From the NCBI GenBank assembly GCA_049889535.1, contig JBMHDF010000018.1, positions 310,001 to 374,000 of the forward strand: a stretch of 64,000 nt of DNA. Direction: 5' to 3'. Of the stretch, positions 17,647 to 26,650 are shown in pieces. Position 1 is the stretch's first letter; each line of letters begins with the position of its first letter. The translations under genes were made by a program, and so were the position numbers. This stretch comes from JAYQKL01 sp049889535. GTDB lineage: Bacteria; Pseudomonadota; Alphaproteobacteria; RS24. The notes under the pieces were generated by a model. It ran no database searches. It had not been told where the DNA came from and was given only the letters and a program-made list of their open reading frames with translations.

Positions 17647-19173
17647 ATGAGCCTTAGAAAGTTTAACGCGACCATGTTTCCAAAACCTGAGAAAAATCTC
17701 AAACCCAATAGTGCCGATTTCGAAAATAAACCCCTCATCGTTCCAACGGGTTTTCGGGAGTATGATGCCCGTTGGCTTTTTCCAGATGAAATTAATTTAC
17801 TTGGGGTACAGGCGCTTGGATTTGGCTTAGGTCATGTGCTGCATGAGTTAACCGACGACCCGTCTATTGCGGTTGGGCATGATTTTCGTTCTTATTCACA
17901 ATCCATCAAGCAAGCCTTGATTGCCGGCCTGATGACGGCAGGGGCAAAAGTCTATGATATTGGCTTAGCGTTATCACCTACGGCATATTTTGCACAATTT
18001 GAACTTGATGTGCCAGCCGTGGCCATGGTCACAGCGAGCCATAATGAAAATGGCTGGACAGGCGTAAAAATGGGTGCCAACCGGCCATTAACCTTTGGCC
18101 CTGATGAAATGGACCTGCTGCGCCGCACGGTTTTGGACAATAGCGCCACGCCACGCGCCGGCGGCAGCTATCACTATGTGCCAGACATGGCGGCGCGCTA
18201 TATTGCCGATTTGACCAATCGCGAGGCAATCAAACGCAAGCTCAAAGCTGTAGTGGCCTGCGGCAATGGCACTGCAGGGGCATTTGCACCTGAGGTTCTA
18301 TCCAATTTAGGTGTTGAGATTGTACCGCTGCATTGTGAGCTTGACCACAGCTTCCCAAACCACAACCCCAATCCTGAAGATATGAAAATGCTGCATGCAC
18401 TGCGCGATAAGGTTTTGGAAACCAGCGCTGATATTGGCTTTGCCTTTGATGGCGATGGCGATAGATGCGGGGTTGTTGATAATGAAGGCGAAGAAATATT
18501 TGCTGACAAAATGGGGGTTCTCATGGCGCGAGAACTGGCCAAGAAAACCTCAAATGCGCGCTTTGTGGTTGATGTCAAATCAACTGGATTATTTGACACT
18601 GACCCTGAGTTAAAAAAACTTGGCGCCAAAACTGATTATTGGAAAACCGGCCATAGCTATATGAAACGCTATACTTTTGAAACCGGCGCATTGGCTGGCT
18701 TTGAAAAATCAGGCCATTTCTTTTTTAACAAGCCAGTTGGGCGCGGATATGATGATGGTATTCTCACCGCACTGGCCGTCTGCGATATGTTATCTGACAA
18801 CCCAGACAAGACAATGGCTGACCTGCGCCGCTCTTTGCCCGTGACTTATGGTTCACCAACCATGTCACCGCATTGCCCTGATTTAGAAAAATATGGTGTG
18901 GTTGATAAAATTGTCGCGCATTTTGAAACCATGCAGAAAAATAACGACACCCTCATTGGCCAAAAAATCACCAATCTGGTGACGGTTAATGGCGTGCGCA
19001 TTTCAGTTGAAGATGGCACATGGGGGCTGGTGCGCGCGTCATCAAACAAGCCCGGGCTGGTTGTTGTCGTGGAAAGCCCTGTTTCTGAAGCCCAAATGCG
19101 CGCTATGTTTAAGGCCATAGACGATATTTTATCCACGCACCCTGAAGTCGGTGCTTATGACCAGAAAATTTAA
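17647..19173 (+). CDS. Phosphomannomutase/phosphoglucomutase
   Basis: An alpha-D-phosphohexomutase interconverting hexose 1- and 6-phosphates for sugar-nucleotide and polysaccharide synthesis. The phosphoserine loop is TASHNENGWTGVKMG, the metal loop FDGDGDRCGVVD, the sugar-specificity region GFEKSGHFFFNKP, and the domain 4 phosphate-binding part lies near RASSNKPGLVVVVESP. The 508-residue length suits the ManB/AlgC group with a slight N-terminal extension. The start at 17647 lacks a good ribosome-binding site and an in-frame ATG nine codons later is possible. Sugar specificity cannot be fixed. The first 40 residues, before VPTGFREYDARW, look unstructured. Confidence 0.9.
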   Translation: MSLRKFNATMFPKPEKNLKPNSADFENKPLIVPTGFREYDARWLFPDEINLLGVQALGFGLGHVLHELTDDPSIAVGHDFRSYSQSIKQALIAGLMTAGAKVYDIGLALSPTAYFAQFELDVPAVAMVTASHNENGWTGVKMGANRPLTFGPDEMDLLRRTVLDNSATPRAGGSYHYVPDMAARYIADLTNREAIKRKLKAVVACGNGTAGAFAPEVLSNLGVEIVPLHCELDHSFPNHNPNPEDMKMLHALRDKVLETSADIGFAFDGDGDRCGVVDNEGEEIFADKMGVLMARELAKKTSNARFVVDVKSTGLFDTDPELKKLGAKTDYWKTGHSYMKRYTFETGALAGFEKSGHFFFNKPVGRGYDDGILTALAVCDMLSDNPDKTMADLRRSLPVTYGSPTMSPHCPDLEKYGVVDKIVAHFETMQKNNDTLIGQKITNLVTVNGVRISVEDGTWGLVRASSNKPGLVVVVESPVSEAQMRAMFKAIDDILSTHPEVGAYDQKI

Positions 19174-19188
19174 ACGCGCGCCGCTAGC

Positions 19189-20001
19189 TTATGCCACCAG
19201 CAATGAATAAAACATCCGCAAAGCAGTGAGGATTAAGAACACACTAAAAGCGCGCTCAAGGGTTTTGTGCGAAAATTTATGTGCCAAACGCGCGCCGATA
19301 GGGGTGCTGATAGCCGTCATTGGAATGAGGCATACAACCGCAAGCCAATTGACATACCCAACCGAAAAAGGCGGCAACCCAGCCTGACCATAGCCAGCCA
19401 GCATGAAGCCAATTGTGCCAGGCACAGCAATAAAAAAACCTAGTGCAGAAGATGTGCCCACCGCGCGGTGAATGGTTAAGCCAAAAAGCGTGAGAAACGC
19501 GACTGAGAATGTCCCACCGCCAATCCCCATAAGAGACGAGAAAAAACCAATAGAAGTTGCAACACTGCGCTGCAACCATAAGGGCGGCATTGAAATGGTT
19601 TTTTGATGGGGCAGATTAAGATATACCGCCACCAACACAGATAAAAACCCGAATATAAATTTAAGACTATCTGCGTTTAAATAAATTGCGGCGACGGAGC
19701 CAGCAACCACACCCAAAACAATAAAAGGCGCCCACAGCTTCACGATATCAAAGTCCAAAGACTGTTTGGCATGATGGGCGCGCGCGGATTGAACAGCGGT
19801 TACAATAATCACAGCCAAAGAACTGCCCACCGCCAAATGCATTTGCAAAGCTGGGTCAACACCCATGAAAATAAAGGTTTGGAACAGCACAGGCACAAAA
19901 ACAATCCCGCCGCCAACACCCAACAAACCAGCCAAAATCCCCGCTGCGATGCCCGCAAGGATAAAAATGCTCAGCAGGGTGATGATTTCTAAGCCAGTCA
20001 T
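19189..20001 (-). CDS. TauE/SafE-family permease (probable sulfite/organosulfonate exporter)
   Basis: A 270-residue inner-membrane protein with about eight hydrophobic segments and the repeat hallmark of the family: GILAGLLGVGGGIVFVPVL in the first half and SLMGIGGGTFSVAFL in the second. Members move sulfite, sulfoacetate or similar anions outward. The ATG overlaps the dusA stop by four bases, so it is co-translated with a tRNA-modifying enzyme that has no obvious link. A role in removing sulfite is plausible given the sulfite reductase operon elsewhere in the window, but the substrate is not shown by sequence. Confidence 0.85.
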   Translation of the reverse strand: MTGLEIITLLSIFILAGIAAGILAGLLGVGGGIVFVPVLFQTFIFMGVDPALQMHLAVGSSLAVIIVTAVQSARAHHAKQSLDFDIVKLWAPFIVLGVVAGSVAAIYLNADSLKFIFGFLSVLVAVYLNLPHQKTISMPPLWLQRSVATSIGFFSSLMGIGGGTFSVAFLTLFGLTIHRAVGTSSALGFFIAVPGTIGFMLAGYGQAGLPPFSVGYVNWLAVVCLIPMTAISTPIGARLAHKFSHKTLERAFSVFLILTALRMFYSLLVA

Positions 20002-21068
20002 ATATTTGTCTTTCTTTCCTTCGCCAATCTAAAAGATTGTGCTTCTGCAGCAAATGTATTTTGTTCCTGCGCGCGCGTTTTCATGTCATGCATGAGCGCC
20101 AAACCCTCTTTTAACACATCAATGGTTGCATCAGTTTTTGGCGCATTCTCGCTCAGGTGACGCCGCCATAAACGCCCGCCAGGTTGGGCTTGATAGAGCC
20201 CCATTAAATGTCTGGTCAGCGCGTGTAAGGGTATACTATCGGCCAATAAATCCTGCGCATAGGGAATGAGTTGGCTAACAATATCTTCCCGCGTCACCGC
20301 CGCCTCAAGTGACCCATAAAAACGCTGGTCGACCTCAGACAATATATATGGCGTTTTATAAGCCGAGCGTCCCATCATAACACCATCAACATGGTCAAGA
20401 TGCATGTGCGCCGCGTCTAATGTGTCAATCCCGCCATTTATGACAATCAACAAGTCAGGGTGACTTTGCTTCAAACGATAGACCAGCTCATAATCAAGCG
20501 GTGGAATATCGCGGTTTTGTTTTGGGCTAAGCCCTTGCAACCAAGCTTTGCGCGCATGCACAATAAAAACGCCACAGCCTGCTTGTTTGGTTTTTTCAAC
20601 AAAGTCAAACAAAGCTATTTCCGGGTCTTGATCATCGACCCCAATCCGGCATTTTACGGTGATGGGCAGCGCATCAGAAACAGCCTCGCGCATGGCAGCA
20701 ATACAAGCAGCCACCAAATCTGGCTCTTCCATTAAACAAGCACCAAAGCGGCCTGATTGAACGCGGTCAGATGGACAGCCAACATTCAGATTGATTTCAT
20801 CATAGCCAAAATCCAAACCTGCACGCGCGGCGATAGCCAGCTTTTCAGGGTCGCTACCGCCAAGTTGCAAGGCAAGCGGGTGTTCGGCGTCATGAAAGCG
20901 CAAAAGGCGGTTTTTATCGCCATGAAGAATAGCATCGGCTGTAATCATCTCAGTATAAAGACGCGCTTTTTTTGAAATCAGCCGCAAAAAATACCGGTCA
21001 TGGCGATCCGTCCAATCCATCATTGGCGCAACGCAAAAACGAAAATCTTCTGGTTTAAAATTTCCCAT
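19998..21068 (-). CDS. dusA: tRNA-dihydrouridine(20/20a) synthase
   Basis: DusA is an FMN enzyme that reduces uridine 20/20a in the tRNA D-loop using NADPH. The sequence begins with the DusA-specific APMMDWTDRHDRYFLR, continues with TEMITADAILHGD, and has the catalytic Cys in NVGCPSDRVQSGRFGACLM. It also has the KCRIG and HARKAWLQGLSPKQNR segments typical of DusA rather than DusB or DusC. The 356-residue length is normal for this group, with about 30 extra C-terminal residues. It overlaps the TauE/SafE gene by four bases. Confidence 0.95.
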   Translation of the reverse strand: MGNFKPEDFRFCVAPMMDWTDRHDRYFLRLISKKARLYTEMITADAILHGDKNRLLRFHDAEHPLALQLGGSDPEKLAIAARAGLDFGYDEINLNVGCPSDRVQSGRFGACLMEEPDLVAACIAAMREAVSDALPITVKCRIGVDDQDPEIALFDFVEKTKQAGCGVFIVHARKAWLQGLSPKQNRDIPPLDYELVYRLKQSHPDLLIVINGGIDTLDAAHMHLDHVDGVMMGRSAYKTPYILSEVDQRFYGSLEAAVTREDIVSQLIPYAQDLLADSIPLHALTRHLMGLYQAQPGGRLWRRHLSENAPKTDATIDVLKEGLALMHDMKTRAQEQNTFAAEAQSFRLAKERKTNI

Positions 21069-21154
21069 AACTTCTCATAACATTTGCACGAAGCCCTAGA
21101 AACAGGTTTTTATCTAAGCTATATTTATTAGATAATTTTTGTGAAAGATAAACC

Positions 21155-21493
21155 ATGCGCAAAACAAACATATTGGCCAAAACCCCCCTCACCCTTACTG
21201 GCGCCCTTGCCGCAATATTTTATAGCCTAGCCACTATCGGCGCGATGGCTTCACCCCCCGAGGGCTATAGTGGCGATTGCGCAGTGACCTATTCAGAATT
21301 CGAGGAAGCCATTCCCCATATAGATATGCTCACCTGTCCAGAGGTTATGGGCATTTCAGATGATGATGGCTTTTGCCGCGTGGTTTTTGAAGGCAATCAA
21401 CCCTTTGTTTATGGTTTTGAATATGGCGAAGAAGATGCCTGCCTGACCACGCTTCGCGAAGTGCCATTATCTGGCTTTTTACAAAAAGATTAG
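21155..21493 (+). CDS. Small secreted protein with four cysteines, unknown function
   Basis: I do not recognise this 112-residue protein. Residues about 1-32 form a signal peptide: basic start (MRKTNILAK), hydrophobic core, and a probable signal peptidase I site after GAMA. The mature part of about 80 residues is acidic and has exactly four cysteines (GDCAV, LTCPEV, GFCRVV, DACLTT), which could make two disulfides in the periplasm. An inverted repeat, TATCTAA (21111-21117) with TTAGATA (21128-21134), lies just upstream and may be regulatory. It is the only plus-strand gene between dusA and glnE. Confidence 0.7.
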   Translation: MRKTNILAKTPLTLTGALAAIFYSLATIGAMASPPEGYSGDCAVTYSEFEEAIPHIDMLTCPEVMGISDDDGFCRVVFEGNQPFVYGFEYGEEDACLTTLREVPLSGFLQKD

Positions 21494-21513
21494 ATAAGAA
21501 ACCATTCTCTATT

Positions 21514-24459
21514 TTAAGGGGCTGGTGCTAAATAGCGCGCCATTAATTTTGTGACTTCGGGTCGCAAGCGCTCAAGCTCTGCCTCTACGCGATCAAGGCT
21601 TGGCACATTCACCGTCTGACAAATAAGATTTTCCAGCGCTTTTGAAAATGCCTCATCTGGTAACTTCGTTAAACAAAGTTTAAGCACATGATTAATTGCG
21701 GTTTGTAAAGACAGCGCCTCAAATAACAAAGCCTGGTCGGCTGGCTTAATCACCCCTGCTTGCTCCAGCCCTGCCAATATGGTTTGTGTGCCGCCGCGTG
21801 GCAAATCAGATATGTCATGTGCATGGCATAAATATAAAGCCTGCGCGATAAATTCAATATCAACCAAACCACCAGAGCGATGTTTCATATCCCAAAAATT
21901 CTTACCTGGAAAATTTTCCCGCAAGCGCGCATGCATATCCCACACATCTTTGAGTGTTTTCTCATTATCGCGCTTTTGGGTTAAAATCTCATCTATTAAT
22001 GTTTGAATTTTGCCCGCCAGTTTCGTGTCGCCTGATATTAACCGCGCCCGTGTGAGCGCCATATGCTCCCACACCCAAGCCTGCTCGTGCTGATAATTGG
22101 CAAAACTTGAAAATTTGCTAATCAAAGCCCCCGCATTACCCGATGGGCGCAAGCGCGTATCCACCTCAAACAACGCGCCCTCACTGGTCGGCACCGTCAA
22201 AGCCGAAATCAACCGCCGCCCCATGCGCGCAAAATAGATTTCTGCCGATAAAGGCTTCTCGCCCTCAGATATCGTATCGAAATCTGCTGCATCACAAATC
22301 ATAATCAGGTCCAAATCAGAAGCCGCCGTCATCTCATAGCTGCCAAATTTACCCATTGCCAGCACCGCCCAATCGCTTTGCGCCAGCGCACCATGTTGTT
22401 GTGTGAAATCAAGTTCGACCAAATGCTGGCAAGCTTGCACACAAGCCGTTGCTAAATTGGTGAATGCCTGACCTGCTTGGTCTGGTGTCACACTGCTAGC
22501 CAGCAATTGTGTGCTGGTTTTAAAAGACTGCTCCCGCGTCCAGATGCGCACCACATCAAGTTGTTGTTCAAAATAATCATAGGGCTGAAGCTGCTCTTGG
22601 AGCGTGCTTAAAAGTTCTGCTGTCGGGGGGAGCGGGTCGGTAAAATCCTTATCCAGCAAACTATCCATCATGGCCGGCTGGCGCACCATAAGCCCCGATA
22701 ATCTTGGCGCCGTTCCAATAATATCAACCATAAGCGATAATAGATGCGGGTTGGATTGAAACAGTGAAAAAGGCTGCACCCCAATCGGCAAACCTTTTAA
22801 AAAATCTTCAAATCGCAAAAACGCAAAATCAGGGTCTGGAGTCGCGCTCAATACATCAAGCAATTTTGGCGTGAGACTGGTTAATAATTCACGCGCACGC
22901 TCGGAGCGTAAGGCAGGAAAACGCCCCATATGCCATGACCGAATTTGCGTACTCACCGCCACTGGATTTTGGAACCCAAGCCGCGATAAAGTTTCAATGG
23001 TTTCAGGGTCATCTTGAACACCTGTAAACACCAAACTCCCGACATCAGATGCCAGCGCGTCTTCATTTTCAAATAAATTCGCATAATGCGTTTGCACAGA
23101 TTGCATCACCAAAATCATATCTCGCTCAAAATCTGCATGCGCCGCATAGCCTAAAAAGCGAGAGAATTTTTGCAATTTCTCGGGCTGTGAAGGCAAGCTA
23201 TGAGTTTGTTCGTCATCAACCATTTGCAAGCGATGTTCAACGCGGCGGAAAAACTGATAAGCTTGTATCAGCTCATCCGAAGTTTGCTGATTTATCCAGC
23301 CAGCCGCGACAAGCTGGGGCAAAACTGCACAAGTTTGATTACCTCGCAAAGACGAGTCCCGCCCGCCAGCAATCAGCTGTTGGGTTTGCACAAAAAACTC
23401 AATCTCACGAATACCCCCCCGCCCGAGTTTAATATTATGCCCACTCACAGTAATGTTTTGATGCCCGCGCACGGCATGAATTTGTCGCTTCATAGCATGG
23501 ACATCTGAAATCGCGGCAAAGTCTAAATTACGGCGCCAAATAAAAGGTTTAATTGTGTCTAAAAAACGCTGGCCCACTTGTGCATTGCCCGCAATGACCC
23601 GTGCTTTAATATAAGCCGCACGCTCCCAGTTCTGCCCTAATGTTTCATAATAAATTTCAGCGGCGGGTAATGATACCGCAACCCGCGTAGAACCAGGGTC
23701 AGGCCGCAAGCGCAAATCCACGCGGAACACAAACCCATCTGCGGTTGGGGTTTGCAAAATATGCACCAGCTTTTGCACCAGCGTGACATAAAAAACCTGC
23801 TCTTCAAGCCCGTCTTTCAGCCCTAGCATTTCTGGCTCATAAAAAGCAACGAGGTCTATATCTGACGAATAATTCAGCTCAAAGGCGCCATGCTTGCCCA
23901 GCGCTAAAATGGTAAGACCATTTTGCTGCAGCTGCGAAACAATATCGCCTTTTTTTTCTGCCTCTTGCAACAACCAGTCTAGGCTTGCAGCCACACAAGT
24001 GTCTGCAAAGCGCGTTAATAAATCTGTCACTTTCAGCACCGGCCATACCAAAGCAATATCTGCCAGTGCCAGCATGAGAGCAAAACCCTGACGGGTTTGG
24101 CGCAAATCCCGCATCAAGCTCTCTTCATCAGCATGGCTCAGCGCCCGAGACGGTAATTGTGTTAACTGTTTTTCTAATAGCTTTTCAAGATTGCTTAAAT
24201 CTGGCGCTATGACCGCCAATAAGTCTGGCCGCGTGCGTATAATGCGCGTCAAAAAAGGCGACGATTCAAATATGGTTAAGAGTAAATTTTTTTGAGCCTC
24301 TATAAAATCTAAAGCGCGGACTTTATCTTTCGCCGATAAATCAGCCACCCAAACCTGCTGACAATCCGCAAGAAAAGCTTCTGCGCGGGCTAAGTCCTGC
24401 GTTGGCTGAATGGCCAATTTCGATAATTTAAGAGGCGATGAGGGCATTTTTGTGTTCAT
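21514..24459 (-). CDS. glnE: Bifunctional glutamine synthetase adenylyltransferase/deadenylase
   Basis: GlnE attaches AMP to, and removes it from, glutamine synthetase in response to PII and glutamine, so it tunes nitrogen assimilation. The 981 residues carry two nucleotidyltransferase domains: the N-terminal one with ALGKHGAFELNYSSDIDL and the C-terminal one with AMGKFGSYEMTAASDLDL, each followed by the PII-uridylyltransferase-like helical domain (GRGGIREIEFFVQ, RSGGLVDIEFIAQ). All DxD metal motifs are intact. The ATG lies 32 bases inside the 3' end of the upstream histidine kinase gene, so expression is probably coupled to that two-component system. Confidence 0.97.
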   Translation of the reverse strand: MNTKMPSSPLKLSKLAIQPTQDLARAEAFLADCQQVWVADLSAKDKVRALDFIEAQKNLLLTIFESSPFLTRIIRTRPDLLAVIAPDLSNLEKLLEKQLTQLPSRALSHADEESLMRDLRQTRQGFALMLALADIALVWPVLKVTDLLTRFADTCVAASLDWLLQEAEKKGDIVSQLQQNGLTILALGKHGAFELNYSSDIDLVAFYEPEMLGLKDGLEEQVFYVTLVQKLVHILQTPTADGFVFRVDLRLRPDPGSTRVAVSLPAAEIYYETLGQNWERAAYIKARVIAGNAQVGQRFLDTIKPFIWRRNLDFAAISDVHAMKRQIHAVRGHQNITVSGHNIKLGRGGIREIEFFVQTQQLIAGGRDSSLRGNQTCAVLPQLVAAGWINQQTSDELIQAYQFFRRVEHRLQMVDDEQTHSLPSQPEKLQKFSRFLGYAAHADFERDMILVMQSVQTHYANLFENEDALASDVGSLVFTGVQDDPETIETLSRLGFQNPVAVSTQIRSWHMGRFPALRSERARELLTSLTPKLLDVLSATPDPDFAFLRFEDFLKGLPIGVQPFSLFQSNPHLLSLMVDIIGTAPRLSGLMVRQPAMMDSLLDKDFTDPLPPTAELLSTLQEQLQPYDYFEQQLDVVRIWTREQSFKTSTQLLASSVTPDQAGQAFTNLATACVQACQHLVELDFTQQHGALAQSDWAVLAMGKFGSYEMTAASDLDLIMICDAADFDTISEGEKPLSAEIYFARMGRRLISALTVPTSEGALFEVDTRLRPSGNAGALISKFSSFANYQHEQAWVWEHMALTRARLISGDTKLAGKIQTLIDEILTQKRDNEKTLKDVWDMHARLRENFPGKNFWDMKHRSGGLVDIEFIAQALYLCHAHDISDLPRGGTQTILAGLEQAGVIKPADQALLFEALSLQTAINHVLKLCLTKLPDEAFSKALENLICQTVNVPSLDRVEAELERLRPEVTKLMARYLAPAP

Positions 24460-25834
24460 AATATTTATTTAGCACAATTTCAGCTTTAAGACCTTGCGGT
24501 ATATTTTGCGCTAATTTTAACTGACCCTGATGCAATTGAACAATAGCCGCCACCAGCGATAAACCTAAGCCGCTCCCCTGATTTGTTCGGCTTTCATCAA
24601 GCCGCACAAAACGCTCCATCACCCGCTCTAATTCTTGGTCTGGAATCCCTGTTCCCGTATCACAAATACGAATCATCACCTTATCCAGCCAGTCTTCAAC
24701 CTCAATTTGCACATGAGGATTTTCTCCCCCGCCATATTTCAACGCATTATCAATGAGATTAACCACAGCTTGCGATAAAAGCGGGTAAGACCCCTGCACC
24801 ATAAGCGGTTGATGAGGGGTTTGCGTGTGATAATGAAAGCCTTTTTCTTCAGCAATGGGCGCAATAAATTCCGCCGCGTCTTGCACCAATGCGCAAATAT
24901 CGAGCTTGTCCATTGGCACCTCAGATGTGCCCGCTTCCAATCGAGTCAGCGATAAAAGCGCGTTGAATGTCACCAATAGGCTGTCTGCCTCTTCAATGGT
25001 TTTTTCCAAAACCTCGCGCAATTCCGCATTTGATGAATCTTGCATCAAGGTGACTTCGAGGCGATTGCGCAACCGATTTATTGGGCTTCTTAAATCATGC
25101 GCCACATTATCGGTCACTTGCCGCATGCTGCGCATCAAATCTTCAATACGCTCTAACATAGAGTTCAGATTTTGCGATAATTGGTCAATTTCATCATCTG
25201 TGCCTTTTATCGGGACACGCCGCGACAGGTCGCCGTCCATAATCTGCTTACTGGCACGATTGATGCTATCAATCCGGCGCCTAAAATTACGGCTGATTAA
25301 CAAGCCGCCTGCGCCACCCATCAGCAAAATCAAACCTAATCCATAAACCATAGCTTGCGTCATCAGCCGGTCAAGCTGGCGCAGTTCTTCCACATCACGC
25401 GCTACCAATAATTTAAACCCAAGCGATAAATCAATCAGCCGCCCGCGCGCAGTGGTAACTTTTATCTCTGTTTCACGCTGGCGGCGATAGTCAAAATGAA
25501 TCCAATTATCAGCCTGCACGCTATAATCTGGCAGATTGCTGAGATTACCTGCCAATGGCCGTCCTTGTGGGTCCATGAGCAAATAAAGGCTCAGGCGCGG
25601 GTCCAGACTGCGCTGTTTAACCAGCCGTATCATGCCCGGAATGCCTGAGCGTTTATAATAGCCAGACATATTTGCTATCTCGTCCATAATTTCCTGGTCG
25701 GTCTGGCGCATCATCACGCCGGCTGTGTTCCAATAGAGATAGGAAATCAGCGCCACTGACGAAAAACAGAAAATCGCCAGATAAAATAAGGCGGCTCGAA
25801 ATGTTGTGGTTTTGAGAAGTTTAGCCTGGAACAC
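24428..25834 (-). CDS. Sensor histidine kinase of an OmpR-type two-component system
   Basis: A membrane sensor of about 468 residues: first membrane helix soon after the start (FYLAIFCFSSVALISYLYW), a periplasmic sensor region, second helix (MVYGLGLILLMGGAGGLLI), HAMP, then HisKA with the phospho-acceptor in NVAHDLRSPINRL, and an HATPase domain with NLIDNALKYGG, DTGTGIPD and GSGLGLSLV. I place the start at a GTG (25834) that overlaps the regulator stop by 14 bases; longer in-frame versions run back through the regulator coding sequence. There is no clear ribosome-binding site. It is followed by glnE with a 32-base overlap. Signal unknown. Confidence 0.9.
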   Translation of the reverse strand: MFQAKLLKTTTFRAALFYLAIFCFSSVALISYLYWNTAGVMMRQTDQEIMDEIANMSGYYKRSGIPGMIRLVKQRSLDPRLSLYLLMDPQGRPLAGNLSNLPDYSVQADNWIHFDYRRQRETEIKVTTARGRLIDLSLGFKLLVARDVEELRQLDRLMTQAMVYGLGLILLMGGAGGLLISRNFRRRIDSINRASKQIMDGDLSRRVPIKGTDDEIDQLSQNLNSMLERIEDLMRSMRQVTDNVAHDLRSPINRLRNRLEVTLMQDSSNAELREVLEKTIEEADSLLVTFNALLSLTRLEAGTSEVPMDKLDICALVQDAAEFIAPIAEEKGFHYHTQTPHQPLMVQGSYPLLSQAVVNLIDNALKYGGGENPHVQIEVEDWLDKVMIRICDTGTGIPDQELERVMERFVRLDESRTNQGSGLGLSLVAAIVQLHQGQLKLAQNIPQGLKAEIVLNKYYEHKNALIAS

Positions 25835-26498
25835 GAAGCGAATACCCTGCACCCCGAACTGTTTGTAAGAGGGGTGGTGAAAAATCTTTATCCAACTTAG
25901 CGCGCAAACGCGAAATATGCACATCAATCACATTGGTTTGCGGATCAAAATGATACTCCCATACATTTTCAAGCAGCATAGTCCGCGTCACAACTTGGCC
26001 CGCATGGCGCAACATATATTCAAGCAACTTAAATTCGCGGGGCTGCAATTCTATCAACTGCCCTTGCCGCGTGACTCTGCGCGATAATAAATCAACTTCC
26101 AAATCAGCAAGCTCCAATGTCGTTGAAATATTTTCATTTGAACCGCGCCGCGTGAGCGCTTCAATGCGTGCTAGCAATTCAGCAAAAGCAAAGGGTTTGG
26201 TCAAATAATCATCACCCCCCGCATTCAGCCCATCAACACGGTCTTCCACCTCGCCCAAAGCGGATAAAAATAAAACAGGTGTATGAATCCCAGCTTCTCG
26301 CAAATGCGACACAATCGACAAGCCATCGCGCTGGGGCAACATGCGGTCAACAACCATCACATCAAACTGCCCGGCCAGTGCCATTTCTAGCCCCTGCTCA
26401 CCATTCACAGCATGGTCAACAACATGGCCGCTCTCACGCAATCCCTTTTGAACAAAACCAGCAGCTTCTAGGTCATCTTCGATTAACAAAATATGCAT
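25821..26498 (-). CDS. OmpR/PhoB-family response regulator
   Basis: A 225-residue regulator with a receiver domain (acidic pair in LIEDDLEAAG, phospho-acceptor Asp in VMVVDRMLPQRDG, Lys in YLTKPF) and a C-terminal winged-helix domain (ELQPREFKLLEYMLRHAGQVVTR, VIDVHISRLRAKLD, TVRGAGYSLR). It overlaps its kinase gene. A terminator-like hairpin lies only 21-56 bases upstream of its start, separating it from the cytochrome maturation genes. From memory, several Rhizobiales have a cycHJKL-degP-regulator-kinase-glnE order; here the order is the same without degP. Target genes are unknown. Confidence 0.93.
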   Translation of the reverse strand: MHILLIEDDLEAAGFVQKGLRESGHVVDHAVNGEQGLEMALAGQFDVMVVDRMLPQRDGLSIVSHLREAGIHTPVLFLSALGEVEDRVDGLNAGGDDYLTKPFAFAELLARIEALTRRGSNENISTTLELADLEVDLLSRRVTRQGQLIELQPREFKLLEYMLRHAGQVVTRTMLLENVWEYHFDPQTNVIDVHISRLRAKLDKDFSPPLLQTVRGAGYSLRVPG

Positions 26499-26518
26499 TT
26501 TTTTAGTTTATCCGAATT

Positions 26519-26554
26519 AAAAAAATGGGGAAGCCCCAATCACGAAGCTTCCCC
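26519..26554 (-). terminator. Rho-independent terminator after the ccm operon
   Basis: On the minus strand an 8-bp stem (26554-26547 with 26534-26527, GGGGAAGC paired with GCTTCCCC) and 12-base loop is followed by ATTTTTTT. It ends the ccmI-E-F-H transcript about 100 bases past ccmH. Because the response regulator starts only about 21 bases further, it could also act as an attenuator for that gene. Confidence 0.8.
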
Positions 26555-26650
26555 AAGGAGACGAAACATTAAGGAGGGAGGGTACCCAATGTTCCCTTTA
26601 ACAATGCCAAAGCGCGCATTGCACAAACCTTACACAATGATTAAAATTTC

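Noticed and set aside
24855..25346. 163-residue plus-strand open frame
   Set aside because: Antisense to the histidine kinase core; Ser/Arg-rich composition typical of shadow frames.
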